From the NCBI GenBank assembly GCA_019416395.1, contig DXXH01000013.1, positions 1-6,227 of the forward strand: a DNA stretch of 6,227 nt. The letters run 5' to 3'. Of the stretch, positions 1 to 6,027 are shown one piece after another. The translations under genes and the position numbers were made by a program. Numbering within the stretch: the first letter of the stretch is position 1; every line of letters starts with the position of its first letter. A model generated the notes under the pieces. It was not told where the DNA came from. It was given only the letters and a program-made list of their open reading frames with translations, and did not search any database. This DNA comes from Clostridiales bacterium. GTDB taxonomy: Bacteria > Bacillota > Clostridia > Oscillospirales > Acutalibacteraceae.

Positions 1-126
1 AGCCCTGGGAGCGGACCTCATTCAAAAAGTCGCGGCCTTGAAACCGGCGCAGCCGGAAGGAAAATCAGCGAACAGGGCGCATACGCCGAAGGCGGTAGCC
101 CTGGGAGCGGACCTCATTCAAAAAGT
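1..126. repeat. 30-bp exact direct repeat pair, 96-bp period
   Basis: Positions 1-30 and 97-126 are identical over 30 bases (beginning AGCCCTGGGAGCGG and ending CATTCAAAAAGT). The first copy touches the window edge, so the repeat may extend or continue upstream. The period of 96 bp is a multiple of three, so any reading frame crossing it would be preserved. The 66 bases between the copies are not themselves duplicated in the window. It may be two units of a tandem array or a short duplication near the end of an upstream gene; I cannot tell which. Confidence 0.85.
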
Positions 127-277
127 GACACCGGTGGAAACAGTGGTGCTTTTGAGCGGTTTCTGGGGAAACCAGCCGCTGGGCACGTCCCACAGGACGC
201 TGGCACCTCCTGCCCCCACAGTCTTTGAAAAGGCCGGCGAAACTTTTATGCGCTTTCTGTGCGCTGGTTTCACTTGG

Positions 278-284
278 AAAGGAG
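278..284 (+). promoter_or_regulatory. Ribosome binding site of potC
   Basis: AAAGGAG lies 7 nt before the ATG at 292. This decides the start: an in-frame ATG at 259 would add 11 residues (MRWFHLERSCS) that run through this site and lack a good ribosome binding site of their own. Confidence 0.85.
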
Positions 285-291
285 CTGTTCC

Positions 292-1086
292 ATGAAAAAC
301 CGTACCAAACTGCCCAACATCTATCTGGGCGTTGTTCTGGCCATGATGTATGTGCCCATTCTCCTGGTGATCCTCTATTCCTTTAACGAGAGCAAAATCA
401 GCTCTGTGTGGGGCGGGTTCTCCCTGAAGTGGTATGAGGAGCTTTTCCGGGATAAGGACTTATTCCAGGCCCTGTGGAATTCCATTGTGCTGGGTGTGCT
501 CAGCAGCTTGTGCGCCGCGGTGATCGGCACCTTGGGCGCTTACGGCATGAGCAAGGTGAAATTTCCGTTGAAGGGCGCTGTGGAATATATTTCCACCTTG
601 CCGATCATGATCCCGGAGATCATTTTGGGCATGGTGTTTATGGCGTTCTTTTCCCTGATTGGCCTGCCCTTTGGCATGGGCACCCTGGTCATCGCCCACA
701 CGGCATTTTGTATCCCATATGTGTTTATGCTGGTGAAGGCCCGGCTGGTGGGTATGGATAAAAGCCTGCCGGAAGCCGCCCAAGATCTGGGCGCTACCCC
801 GGTCCGGGTGTTTTTTGACATCACCCTGCCCCTGGTGGCCCCGGCCATTGCTTCGGGAATGCTTTTGGCCTTCGCCATGAGCATGGACGACGTGATCATC
901 AGCGTATTTGTCACCGGTGTGGATACCAATACTTTACCGGTGAAGATCTATACCCAGTTAAAAACCGGGGTTACCCCGGAGATCAACGCCCTGTGCACCT
1001 TGTTATTCGTAGCCACACTGCTTCTTTGCGGGCTGGCGGCGATTTTGGGCCGGGCGCCAAAAAAACGAGATTCAGAAAAGGAGTGA
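292..1086 (+). CDS. potC: Spermidine/putrescine-type ABC transporter permease PotC
   Basis: This 264-residue inner-membrane permease would be one of the two transmembrane subunits of a polyamine-type ABC importer, pairing with PotB, the ATPase PotA and the receptor PotD. Hydrophobic segments fall near residues 10-31, 60-85, 99-124, 129-148, 181-208 and 231-253, giving the usual six helices. The cytoplasmic EAA loop that docks on the ATPase is clear at 161-180: EAAQDLGA at 161-168, ending in the typical I-x-LP at 177-180. The length fits PotC (about 260). The ATG at 292 is chosen for its ribosome binding site. The stop is followed after 7 nt by potD, so the two are co-transcribed. Family assignment is firm; substrate is inferred from PotC similarity and the neighbour. 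Related permeases for other small cationic or opine-like ligands cannot be excluded. Confidence 0.9.
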   Translation: MKNRTKLPNIYLGVVLAMMYVPILLVILYSFNESKISSVWGGFSLKWYEELFRDKDLFQALWNSIVLGVLSSLCAAVIGTLGAYGMSKVKFPLKGAVEYISTLPIMIPEIILGMVFMAFFSLIGLPFGMGTLVIAHTAFCIPYVFMLVKARLVGMDKSLPEAAQDLGATPVRVFFDITLPLVAPAIASGMLLAFAMSMDDVIISVFVTGVDTNTLPVKIYTQLKTGVTPEINALCTLLFVATLLLCGLAAILGRAPKKRDSEKE

Positions 1087-1093
1087 CCGAAAC

Positions 1094-2146
1094 ATGAAGA
1101 AGGTTTTCGCCCTAGCCCTGGCGGCGCTGCTGCTGGTGGGCACCCTGGCCGGGTGCTCGGGGAATACGGAGAAAAAGGGAGAGCTGGTGCTGTACACCTG
1201 GGAAGGCATGTTCCCCCAGGAAGTGCTGGACGGCTTTACCGAAGAGACCGGCATTGAAGTGACCTACGCCAACTTTGACTATGACGAAACCATGCTGGCC
1301 AAGCTGGAGACCGCCGAGGGCGGAGATTACGACCTGGTGATCGCCGACGACTATATCATTGAGACGGTGATCCAGGAAGGCTTGGCGCAGAAGTTGGATA
1401 CGGGGAAGCTGGAAAATTACGGCAGCATCAACCCCATCTACCAGGGACAGTTCTTTGATCCTCAGGACGAGTACACCGTGCCGTACGGTGCGGGGGTACA
1501 GACCATCGTATACGATCCCAGCCTGGTGGATGTTGACATCAAGGGGTATGCGGATCTGTGGGATCCGTCCTTGAAGGACAACGTGGGCATTATCGGCAGT
1601 TTCCGGGTCATCGACGGCATGGCGCTGAAGGTGCTGGGAGAGAGCTACAACACGGAAGACACCGCCACCATTGAGGCTGCCGGGGACAAATTGCTGGAGC
1701 TGGCGCCCAATATCCGGCTGATCAAGGACGACAACACCCAGGACGACCTGCTGTCCGGGGAAGTAGGAGCGGCGGTGCTGTACACTTCCCAGGTGACCAT
1801 GGCCAAGATCGCCAATCCGGATTTGAAGGTGGTGTTCCCGGAAGAGGGCATCGGGTTTGGCATCATGGCTCAGTTTATCCCGGTAAACGCACCCCATCCG
1901 GATTCTGCGTACCAGTTTATGGATTATATCCTGCGGCCGGAGATCGCGGCTCAGTGCTACGAGTATTTGGGCTACTACTGCACCAACAAGGACGCGGAGC
2001 AGTATATTTCCGAGGAATACCGTGACTTTTTGACTTTGCCGGAAGACGTGGACACCAGCAACATGGAAATGATCGAGAACATTTCTGCGGAAGCGGTGGA
2101 AGTGCACCAGCGTGTGTGGACCGAGTTCAAATCCGCCTGCGAATAA
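1094..2146 (+). CDS. potD: PotD-type extracellular solute-binding lipoprotein of an ABC importer
   Basis: This 350-residue protein is the ligand receptor of the transporter. It begins with a lipoprotein signal peptide: KK at 2-3, a hydrophobic core at 4-19 and lipobox LAGC at 18-21, so Cys21 would be lipidated and the protein held outside the membrane. The body resembles PotD along its length, with YTWEGMFP (34-41), FTEETGIEV (48-56), GDYDLV (77-82), FDPQDEYTVPY (121-131), YADLWDPSLKD (152-162) and YILRPEIA (278-285). Its start has AAAGGAG at 1077-1083, overlapping the end of potC, with 10 nt before the ATG. The fold and role are secure. The ligand is less so: by an alignment made from memory, acidic and tryptophan residues that hold spermidine in E. 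coli PotD are replaced by uncharged or smaller ones. It is the last gene of its unit and is followed by repeats and a terminator. Confidence 0.87.
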   Translation: MKKVFALALAALLLVGTLAGCSGNTEKKGELVLYTWEGMFPQEVLDGFTEETGIEVTYANFDYDETMLAKLETAEGGDYDLVIADDYIIETVIQEGLAQKLDTGKLENYGSINPIYQGQFFDPQDEYTVPYGAGVQTIVYDPSLVDVDIKGYADLWDPSLKDNVGIIGSFRVIDGMALKVLGESYNTEDTATIEAAGDKLLELAPNIRLIKDDNTQDDLLSGEVGAAVLYTSQVTMAKIANPDLKVVFPEEGIGFGIMAQFIPVNAPHPDSAYQFMDYILRPEIAAQCYEYLGYYCTNKDAEQYISEEYRDFLTLPEDVDTSNMEMIENISAEAVEVHQRVWTEFKSACE

Positions 2147-2157
2147 TTGACATTTCC

Positions 2158-2272
2158 CCAGCGTAACGCTGGATCCAAGTCGCGGGATCGTGCGCTACGC
2201 TTACTCCCAGCGCTGGAAACCGTCAGCTCGCTGTCCGCGAAGGAGAATGTCTCCAATACGTTGAAAATAAAA
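2158..2272. repeat. 115-bp mosaic repeat, copy 1 (between potD and its terminator)
   Basis: This copy starts 11 bases after the potD stop codon. It opens with the hairpin CCAGCGTAACGCTGG (2158-2172), contains the palindrome CCAGCGCTGG (2207-2216) and the small hairpin GGAGA-ATG-TCTCC (2242-2254), and ends in an A-rich stretch that merges into the A-tract of the terminator. It aligns without gaps to 2354-2468 at an offset of 196 bases with 13 differences by eye count (about 89% identity). No reading frame in it looks coding. Confidence 0.85.
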
Positions 2273-2306
2273 AGTGGCCTGGCAATCTCTGCCAGGTCAC
2301 TTTTTT
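2269..2306. terminator. Strong intrinsic terminator, probably bidirectional
   Basis: A 16-bp stem (2269-2284 with 2290-2305) with a single G-T wobble closes a five-base loop, ATCTC. The 3' arm runs into six T residues (2301-2306) and the 5' arm starts with five A residues, so it can work on both strands. On the + strand it ends potCD about 125 bases after the stop codon. On the - strand it would stop read-through coming from prmC and the repeat zone, as expected between convergent units. Confidence 0.92.
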
Positions 2307-2319
2307 CAATCTTTTTAAC

Positions 2320-2353
2320 GGCGCGGATGCGAGCTGTCGTCCAGCACAGCGCG
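2320..2353 (+). repeat. 34-bp hairpin module, direct copy 1
   Basis: The module opens with GGCGCGG, has a central imperfect hairpin (GGATG pairing with CGTCC through a G-T pair) and ends CAGCACAGCGCG. Further direct copies lie at 2480-2513 and 2583-2616, and inverted relatives at 6077-6110 and 6190-6223. Here it leads straight into the 115-bp repeat at 2354. Confidence 0.8.
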
Positions 2354-2468
2354 CCAGCGTGACGCTGGACCCAAGCCGCGGAATCGTGCGCTTCGCTTAC
2401 TCCCAGCGCCGGAAACCGCCAGCGCGCCGTCCGCGAAGGAGAAAGTCTCCAATATGCTGAAGATAAAA
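2354..2468. repeat. 115-bp mosaic repeat, copy 2 (after the terminator)
   Basis: Gap-free counterpart of 2158-2272. It keeps the opening hairpin (CCAGCGTGACGCTGG, 2354-2368) and the GGAGA/TCTCC hairpin (2438-2450), with the loop changed from ATG to AAG while the stem is unchanged. The central palindrome is degraded by one substitution. Most differences fall outside the paired bases of the two hairpins. Confidence 0.85.
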
Positions 2469-2479
2469 TGGTTTCTTAC

Positions 2480-2513
2480 GGCGCGGACGCGAGCTGGCGT
2501 CCAGCACAGCGCG
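2480..2513 (+). repeat. 34-bp hairpin module, direct copy 2
   Basis: Same module as 2320-2353, with the stem GACGC/GCGTC around the loop GAGCTG. Its end overlaps the start of the GNRA-loop hairpin at 2511-2526. Confidence 0.8.
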
Positions 2514-2526
2514 GGCGTAAGCCCGC
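2511..2526 (+). repeat. GNRA-loop hairpin, copy 1
   Basis: GCGGGC (2511-2516) pairs perfectly with GCCCGC (2521-2526) around the tetraloop GTAA. Immediately downstream, the 18 bases at 2526-2543 recur exactly in inverted orientation at 6047-6064. Confidence 0.8.
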
Positions 2527-2535
2527 CGCCCGATG

Positions 2536-2582
2536 CGCGAATCAGAGTTCTTTGGCCCCACCTTTCACGAAAGAAAGGTGGG
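2536..2582 (+). repeat. 47-bp ACGAAA-loop hairpin unit, copy 1
   Basis: The unit starts CGCGAATC, continues with AGTTCTTTGG and ends in a hairpin whose 11-bp stem (2556-2566 with 2573-2583, one base past the unit end) closes the loop ACGAAA. No T-run follows on the + strand, so it is a stem rather than a classic terminator. Confidence 0.85.
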
Positions 2583-2616
2583 GGCGCGGACGCGAGCTGT
2601 CGTCCAGAAAAGCGCG
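2583..2616 (+). repeat. 34-bp hairpin module, direct copy 3
   Basis: Third direct copy, beginning right after the 47-bp unit. The stem is GGACG/CGTCC. Its last part reads CCAGAAAAGCGCG where the other copies read CCAGCACAGCGCG. Confidence 0.8.
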
Positions 2617-2629
2617 GGCGTGAGCCCGC
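2614..2629 (+). repeat. GNRA-loop hairpin, copy 2
   Basis: GCGGGC (2614-2619) pairs with GCCCGC (2624-2629) around GTGA. The stem is identical to the 2511-2526 copy. The one-base loop difference keeps the GNRA pattern on the + strand. Confidence 0.8.
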
Positions 2630-2638
2630 CGCCCGGTG

Positions 2639-2685
2639 CGCGAATCAAAGTTCTTTGGCCCAACCTTTCACGAAAGAAAGGTTGG
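2639..2685 (+). repeat. 47-bp ACGAAA-loop hairpin unit, copy 2
   Basis: Differs from copy 1 at three positions. Two of them form one compensatory change in the stem: the C2559-G2580 pair of copy 1 is A2662-T2683 here. The stem is 2660-2669 with 2676-2685. The next unit follows with no spacer. Confidence 0.85.
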
Positions 2686-2732
2686 CGCGAATCAAAGTTC
2701 TTTGCCCCAGCCTTTCACGAAAGAAAGGTGGG
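2686..2732 (+). repeat. 47-bp ACGAAA-loop hairpin unit, copy 3, overlapping the prmC 3' end
   Basis: Exact tandem neighbour of copy 2. The stem is less perfect (CCTTTC 2711-2716 with GAAAGG 2723-2728, then a G-T pair and a mismatch or bulge). It is followed on the + strand by TTTT at 2733-2736, so it might act as a weak backup terminator for potCD read-through. On the - strand its last 18 bases encode the final five residues and the stop codon of prmC. Confidence 0.85.
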
Positions 2733-3581
2733 TTTTAGGCCGCTGACTACCCGGTCTAAGCCAGACCAGTCCTGGGTGACCCGGATATCTTCCAGCCCTG
2801 CCCGGGTGAACAGTTCCCTCACCTGGGCCCCTTGGCTTTCCCCGATTTCCACACCGACCACCCCGCCGGGCCGAACCAAGGGTAGCCACAGCTCCACGAT
2901 CGCCCGGTAGAACACCAGACCGTCCGGGCCGCCATCCAGAGCCAGGGCCGGTTCCCCCAGCACCTCGGGCTGCAAGGTGGCAAGCTCTCCCGTGGCAATG
3001 TAAGGGGGGTTGGAGACTAGAAAATCCAGGCTGGCGGGGGTAAAGAATTTCACCGTCTCCCGGGATAAAACGTCCCCGGGAAAAGAGGTCACCTGACCTT
3101 TGCCATAGCGGCGGAGATTCTTCTCCAAATACGGCAGCGCCTTTTGGGAAATCTCCACGCACTGGGCGGAAAGCCCCGGGATCATTGTTTGCAGTCCCAA
3201 AGCCACCGCTCCTGTGCCGGCGCACAAGTCCAAACCCTTGGGGACGGGGGTTCCCGTCAGCTCCTGGGCTACCGTCTCCACCAGGGTGATGGTATCTTCC
3301 CGGGGAACCAGCACCCCTTCCCCCAAAGCCAGAGTCAGCCCCATGAATTCCCATTCCCCCAGAATATACTGCAAAGGCCGCCGTTTTTCCCGGTCCCCCA
3401 CAGCCTGGAGAAAGCATTTCTCCTGTTGGGGAGAGGCTGGTTCTTCTCCGTGAAGGGCCAGACCCCGGCGGTCAAGGCCCAGAAATTTTTCCGTGAGCAG
3501 GGCGGCGTCCACTCCTGGGGAATCCACCCCCGCCTGCTGTAAGCGCCGCCGGGCCAGCAGGTAAAGTTCCCGGCAGGTCAC
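2715..3581 (-). CDS. prmC: Peptide chain release factor N5-glutamine methyltransferase PrmC (HemK)
   Basis: This cytoplasmic enzyme transfers a methyl group from S-adenosylmethionine to the glutamine of the GGQ motif in class I release factors. From a GTG start the product is 288 residues, the usual family length. The N-terminal release-factor-binding domain covers about residues 1-85 and ends in RPLQYILGEWEFMGL (68-82), followed by VLVPREDT (90-97). The SAM-binding loop is DLCAGTGAVAL (118-128) and the catalytic NPPY is at 191-194. The GTG at 3581 overlaps the DUF1385 stop as GTGA, with GAGG about 10 nt upstream; an in-frame ATG at 3686 would add 35 residues read out of the DUF1385 gene and is unlikely. 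The last five residues and the TGA lie inside a 47-bp repeat, so the C-terminus appears repeat-derived. prfA, a frequent partner, does not follow. Confidence 0.95.
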   Translation of the reverse strand: MTCRELYLLARRRLQQAGVDSPGVDAALLTEKFLGLDRRGLALHGEEPASPQQEKCFLQAVGDREKRRPLQYILGEWEFMGLTLALGEGVLVPREDTITLVETVAQELTGTPVPKGLDLCAGTGAVALGLQTMIPGLSAQCVEISQKALPYLEKNLRRYGKGQVTSFPGDVLSRETVKFFTPASLDFLVSNPPYIATGELATLQPEVLGEPALALDGGPDGLVFYRAIVELWLPLVRPGGVVGVEIGESQGAQVRELFTRAGLEDIRVTQDWSGLDRVVSGLKPTFLS

Positions 3582-4516
3582 CGGATCAGGTCCTCGCCGT
3601 TTTCCGGGATCACCGCTTCCATGGCGGCGATGGCGGCTTCCATCATTTTGTCGTCCGGCTCCTTCACGGTAAGACGCTGCATCCACAGGCCCGGGGCTGT
3701 GACGATGTGGGACAACAGGTTGTCGTGACGGGCGCAGGCCTTTTGCAGCTCATACCCCAGGTTCATGATCACCGGGATACAGAGCAGCTTGGTGAAGGTG
3801 CGCAGAAAGGGGTTGGAAAAGGGGATAAAGAATCCCACGATGATCCCCAGCACCAGCATGAGGATCAAAAAGCTGGTGCCGCAGCGGGGGTGGAACCGGC
3901 GCTGTACCCGGACATTTTCTACAGTAAGGGGTAGGTCGTTTTCGTAGCAGAAGATGGTTTTATGCTCCGCACCGTGGTATTGGAAGGTGCGTTTGATGTC
4001 GGGGACCATGCCGATAAACCCCACGTAAGCCACAAAAAGCCCCACTCGGATCACGCCCTCGAAGATGGAGCGCCACCCGGCGATATTGGCGGACACGGCG
4101 GATTGAAGCAGGTTGAAGAGTATGGTGGGCAGCATGAAAAACAGCACAATGGCTAAGGCTATGCCCAGCACGGAAGCGATGGCCATGATCACCCCGGTGA
4201 TTTTATCCCCCAGATGCTCGGTCAGCCACTTGTCGATGCCGGTGAGCTCTTCCTCTTCCTCGCCGTCGGTGAGCTTGTCGGCGGAGAGGGACAGGGCCTT
4301 GTAGCCCATGCGGAAGGAATCCACCAGGGCGAAAATGCCCCGGATAAAGGGCTTGCCCAGAATGGGATAGGTTTGTGTCAGGCGTGGGACGGAGATCTCC
4401 TCGGTGGAGATATTCCCGTCCTGGTCGCAGAAGGCAGCGACGGTGCGCTTGGGCCCCACCATCATAATGCCTTCCATCAAAGCTTGGCCGCCGATGGTGG
4501 TGATTTTTTTACTCAT
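3578..4516 (-). CDS. yqhQ: DUF1385 membrane protein, YqhQ family
   Basis: This 312-residue integral membrane protein has no role I can state with confidence. Family motifs are clear: GGQALMEGIMM (9-19), YHGAEHKTI (180-188), FHPRCGTSF (208-216) and PGLWMQRLTVKEP (275-287). The conserved His, Glu and Cys residues could bind a metal, which is inference. Hydrophobic segments lie near 106-131, 152-171, 215-235 and 241-258, with an acidic stretch of five Glu at 86-90. The ATG at 4516 sits inside the end of the kinase gene (ATGAGTAA, 8-nt overlap). AGGAAAGGA (4529-4537) lies 12 nt upstream. It overlaps prmC by 4 nt. The DUF1385-prmC pairing is a recurring Firmicutes arrangement and supports both calls. 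Confidence 0.94.
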   Translation of the reverse strand: MSKKITTIGGQALMEGIMMVGPKRTVAAFCDQDGNISTEEISVPRLTQTYPILGKPFIRGIFALVDSFRMGYKALSLSADKLTDGEEEEELTGIDKWLTEHLGDKITGVIMAIASVLGIALAIVLFFMLPTILFNLLQSAVSANIAGWRSIFEGVIRVGLFVAYVGFIGMVPDIKRTFQYHGAEHKTIFCYENDLPLTVENVRVQRRFHPRCGTSFLILMLVLGIIVGFFIPFSNPFLRTFTKLLCIPVIMNLGYELQKACARHDNLLSHIVTAPGLWMQRLTVKEPDDKMMEAAIAAMEAVIPENGEDLIR

Positions 4517-5996
4517 GTCCGTTGGAATTCCTTTCCTGAATGTATTTTGAGATCTCGGGCAGCTGGGCTAGCTGGGGATCGGCTTCCAGGTGGGCGCAGG
4601 TAGGCAGGGAAATGGTGACGCTGGTGCCCACGCCTTCCTGGCTGTCGATTTCCAGGGTACCGCCGTGAAGGCGGACGATTTCATCGGCCACCGCCAGCCC
4701 GATGCCCGAGCCCCGGACCAGCTGGTTGGCCTTGTAGAATTTCTTTTTCACATTGGGCAGATGCTCGGCGGGAATGCCGCATCCGGTGTCGCTGATAACC
4801 ACCCGCACCCAGCCCGAATCTTCCCGGGAAGACACAAGAATGGTTCCCCCGGGACTGGTATATTTTAACGCGTTGTCAATGATGTTGACAAATACCTGCC
4901 GGAGCCTGTCCACGTCGCCGTACACAGGGGGCAGCACGGGAGTTTCCTCGTAATTGAGCTGCTTTTGCTCGGTGCGGGCCCGGTCGGTGAACATGTACAC
5001 CGCCTGGTCCAGCTCCGAGAGGATGTCCAGCTTGGAGACCAGCAACCGCATCCGTCCGTTTTGCAGCCGGGAGAAATCCAGAAGCTCTTCCACCAGCCCG
5101 GACAGCCGTTCTGACTCCCGGATAATGACCTTCATGCCTTTCTCGGCGGTCTCCGGGTCGGCGCCTTCCTGCAAGGTTTCCGCCCAGCCTTTGATGGCGG
5201 TCAGGGGGGTGCGCAGCTCGTGGGATACGGAAGAAATAAAGTCGTTTTTCATCTGTTCGGCGGCGCCCAGCTCTCCCGCCATATCGTTGATGGCGTCGCA
5301 CAGGTCGCCGATTTCGTCGTCCTTGGCCTTATCGATCCGCACGGCAAAATCCCCCTGGGCGATCTGCCGGGCGCTTTGGCTCATCTGCCGTACGGGCACC
5401 AGAATGGAGCGGATAAAATACATGCCGGACAAGATGAGCAGCAGCACGATGAAGAATCCGATGGCTACCAGCACCAGCACGATCAAGGAAATCTGGCGGT
5501 CGGCCTGCTCCATGGACACCAAGTACCGCACGGAGCCGATCAGGCCGCCGTTTTCGTCCCGGATCACCCGGGTGATGGCCATGGCTTTTTCCCCAGTATT
5601 CAGCTTACCCACCCATTTGCCTTCCCCATTGGGATTGCGCAGGGCTTCTTGGTAATCGGGCATTTCCTGGTCCTGGTCGGGCTCGAAGCCGGTGCAGGTG
5701 ATGAATACCTGGCCGTTATGGTCCAGGGCCATGATTTCCATTTGGTTCTTATCGGGGAAACCCTCGATATAGTCCCGGACGATGCCGGTGAACTCGGTAG
5801 AGGTATTATACCCGCTGGAAGCGGAAGAAAGCCAGTTCAAAAGCTCGTCGGCCCGGCCGGCCAAAGCCAGCTCGATGCCGTTATAGGTGGAGCTTTGTAC
5901 CATAAGGGACAGGGTGGTGATGAAGATCACCAAGACGATAAGCACCACGCCAAGGGTATTGAACATCCACCGGCGGGACACTCCTTTTGAGAACAT
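4509..5996 (-). CDS. Membrane sensor histidine kinase (HAMP-HisKA-HATPase)
   Basis: This 495-residue two-component sensor would autophosphorylate on His259 and pass the phosphate to a response regulator that is not in the window. Order of parts: TM1 near 14-34; extracellular sensor of about 130 residues (35-168), probably PAS/Cache-like with a stretch such as LDHNGQVFIT (91-100); TM2 near 170-195; HAMP about 196-248; H-box SVSHELRTPLTAIKG (256-270); N-box NIIDNALKY (371-379); G1 DTGCGIP (403-409); a short F region FYKAN (420-424); G2 GSGIGLAVADEI (429-440). A 30-residue tail follows the ATPase domain. The ATG at 5996 has AAAGGAG 7 nt upstream; the open frame to 6101 runs through repeat DNA and is rejected as start. 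The layout resembles PhoR/ResE/WalK kinases, but the signal cannot be read from the sequence. All catalytic boxes are intact. Confidence 0.95.
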   Translation of the reverse strand: MFSKGVSRRWMFNTLGVVLIVLVIFITTLSLMVQSSTYNGIELALAGRADELLNWLSSASSGYNTSTEFTGIVRDYIEGFPDKNQMEIMALDHNGQVFITCTGFEPDQDQEMPDYQEALRNPNGEGKWVGKLNTGEKAMAITRVIRDENGGLIGSVRYLVSMEQADRQISLIVLVLVAIGFFIVLLLILSGMYFIRSILVPVRQMSQSARQIAQGDFAVRIDKAKDDEIGDLCDAINDMAGELGAAEQMKNDFISSVSHELRTPLTAIKGWAETLQEGADPETAEKGMKVIIRESERLSGLVEELLDFSRLQNGRMRLLVSKLDILSELDQAVYMFTDRARTEQKQLNYEETPVLPPVYGDVDRLRQVFVNIIDNALKYTSPGGTILVSSREDSGWVRVVISDTGCGIPAEHLPNVKKKFYKANQLVRGSGIGLAVADEIVRLHGGTLEIDSQEGVGTSVTISLPTCAHLEADPQLAQLPEISKYIQERNSNGHE

Positions 5997-6003
5997 ACTT
6001 TTT

Positions 6004-6010
6004 CTCCTTT
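6004..6010 (-). promoter_or_regulatory. Ribosome binding site of the histidine kinase
   Basis: AAAGGAG on the - strand, 7 nt before the ATG at 5996. It fixes the start and rules out an upstream ATG at 6101 that would add 35 repeat-encoded residues. No promoter is evident between here and 6227. Confidence 0.88.
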
Positions 6011-6027
6011 CCCTGATCCTTCCAGCG

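Larger units (their letters stand above)
1..291. other. Region upstream of potC without a recognisable gene
   Basis: This 291-base stretch holds the direct repeat pair and a small hairpin (GGTTTC 158-163 pairing with GAAACC 168-173), then the potC ribosome binding site. Two + strand frames stay open, one to a TGA at 226-228 and one to the TGA at 293-295, but their translations are low-complexity or Pro/Ala/Gly-rich and match no family I know. A permease gene (potB) would normally end immediately before potC. No hydrophobic PotB-like C-terminus is seen here, so potB, if present, probably ends upstream of the window or very near its first bases. Confidence 0.5.

Noticed and set aside
1..126. 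Relationship of the 30-bp repeat to the 115-bp mosaic repeats (shared CTGGGAG-like words)
   Set aside because: Only short GC-rich words match; I could not align them convincingly by eye.
1112..2107. 331-codon open frame on the - strand opposite potD
   Set aside because: It is the antisense shadow of a well-supported lipoprotein gene, with His/Val/Gln-rich composition and no domain or ribosome binding site.
2147..2175. TTGACA just after the potD stop as a -35 box
   Set aside because: No acceptable -10 hexamer lies 16-18 bases further on, and the next gene on this strand is absent.
2536..2732. Possible CRISPR array because of three 47-bp units
   Set aside because: Two units are directly tandem with no spacer, the third is 56 bases away across another repeat module, and no cas gene is present.
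2454..2910. Small + strand open frames of 94 and 125 codons through the repeat zone
   Set aside because: They read through hairpin repeats (recurring FHERKVG-like peptides) and one runs into prmC antisense; no plausible ribosome binding site or family.
2692..3417. 241-codon - strand frame overlapping prmC
   Set aside because: Gly/Arg/Pro-rich shadow of prmC in another frame; prmC itself has full motifs.
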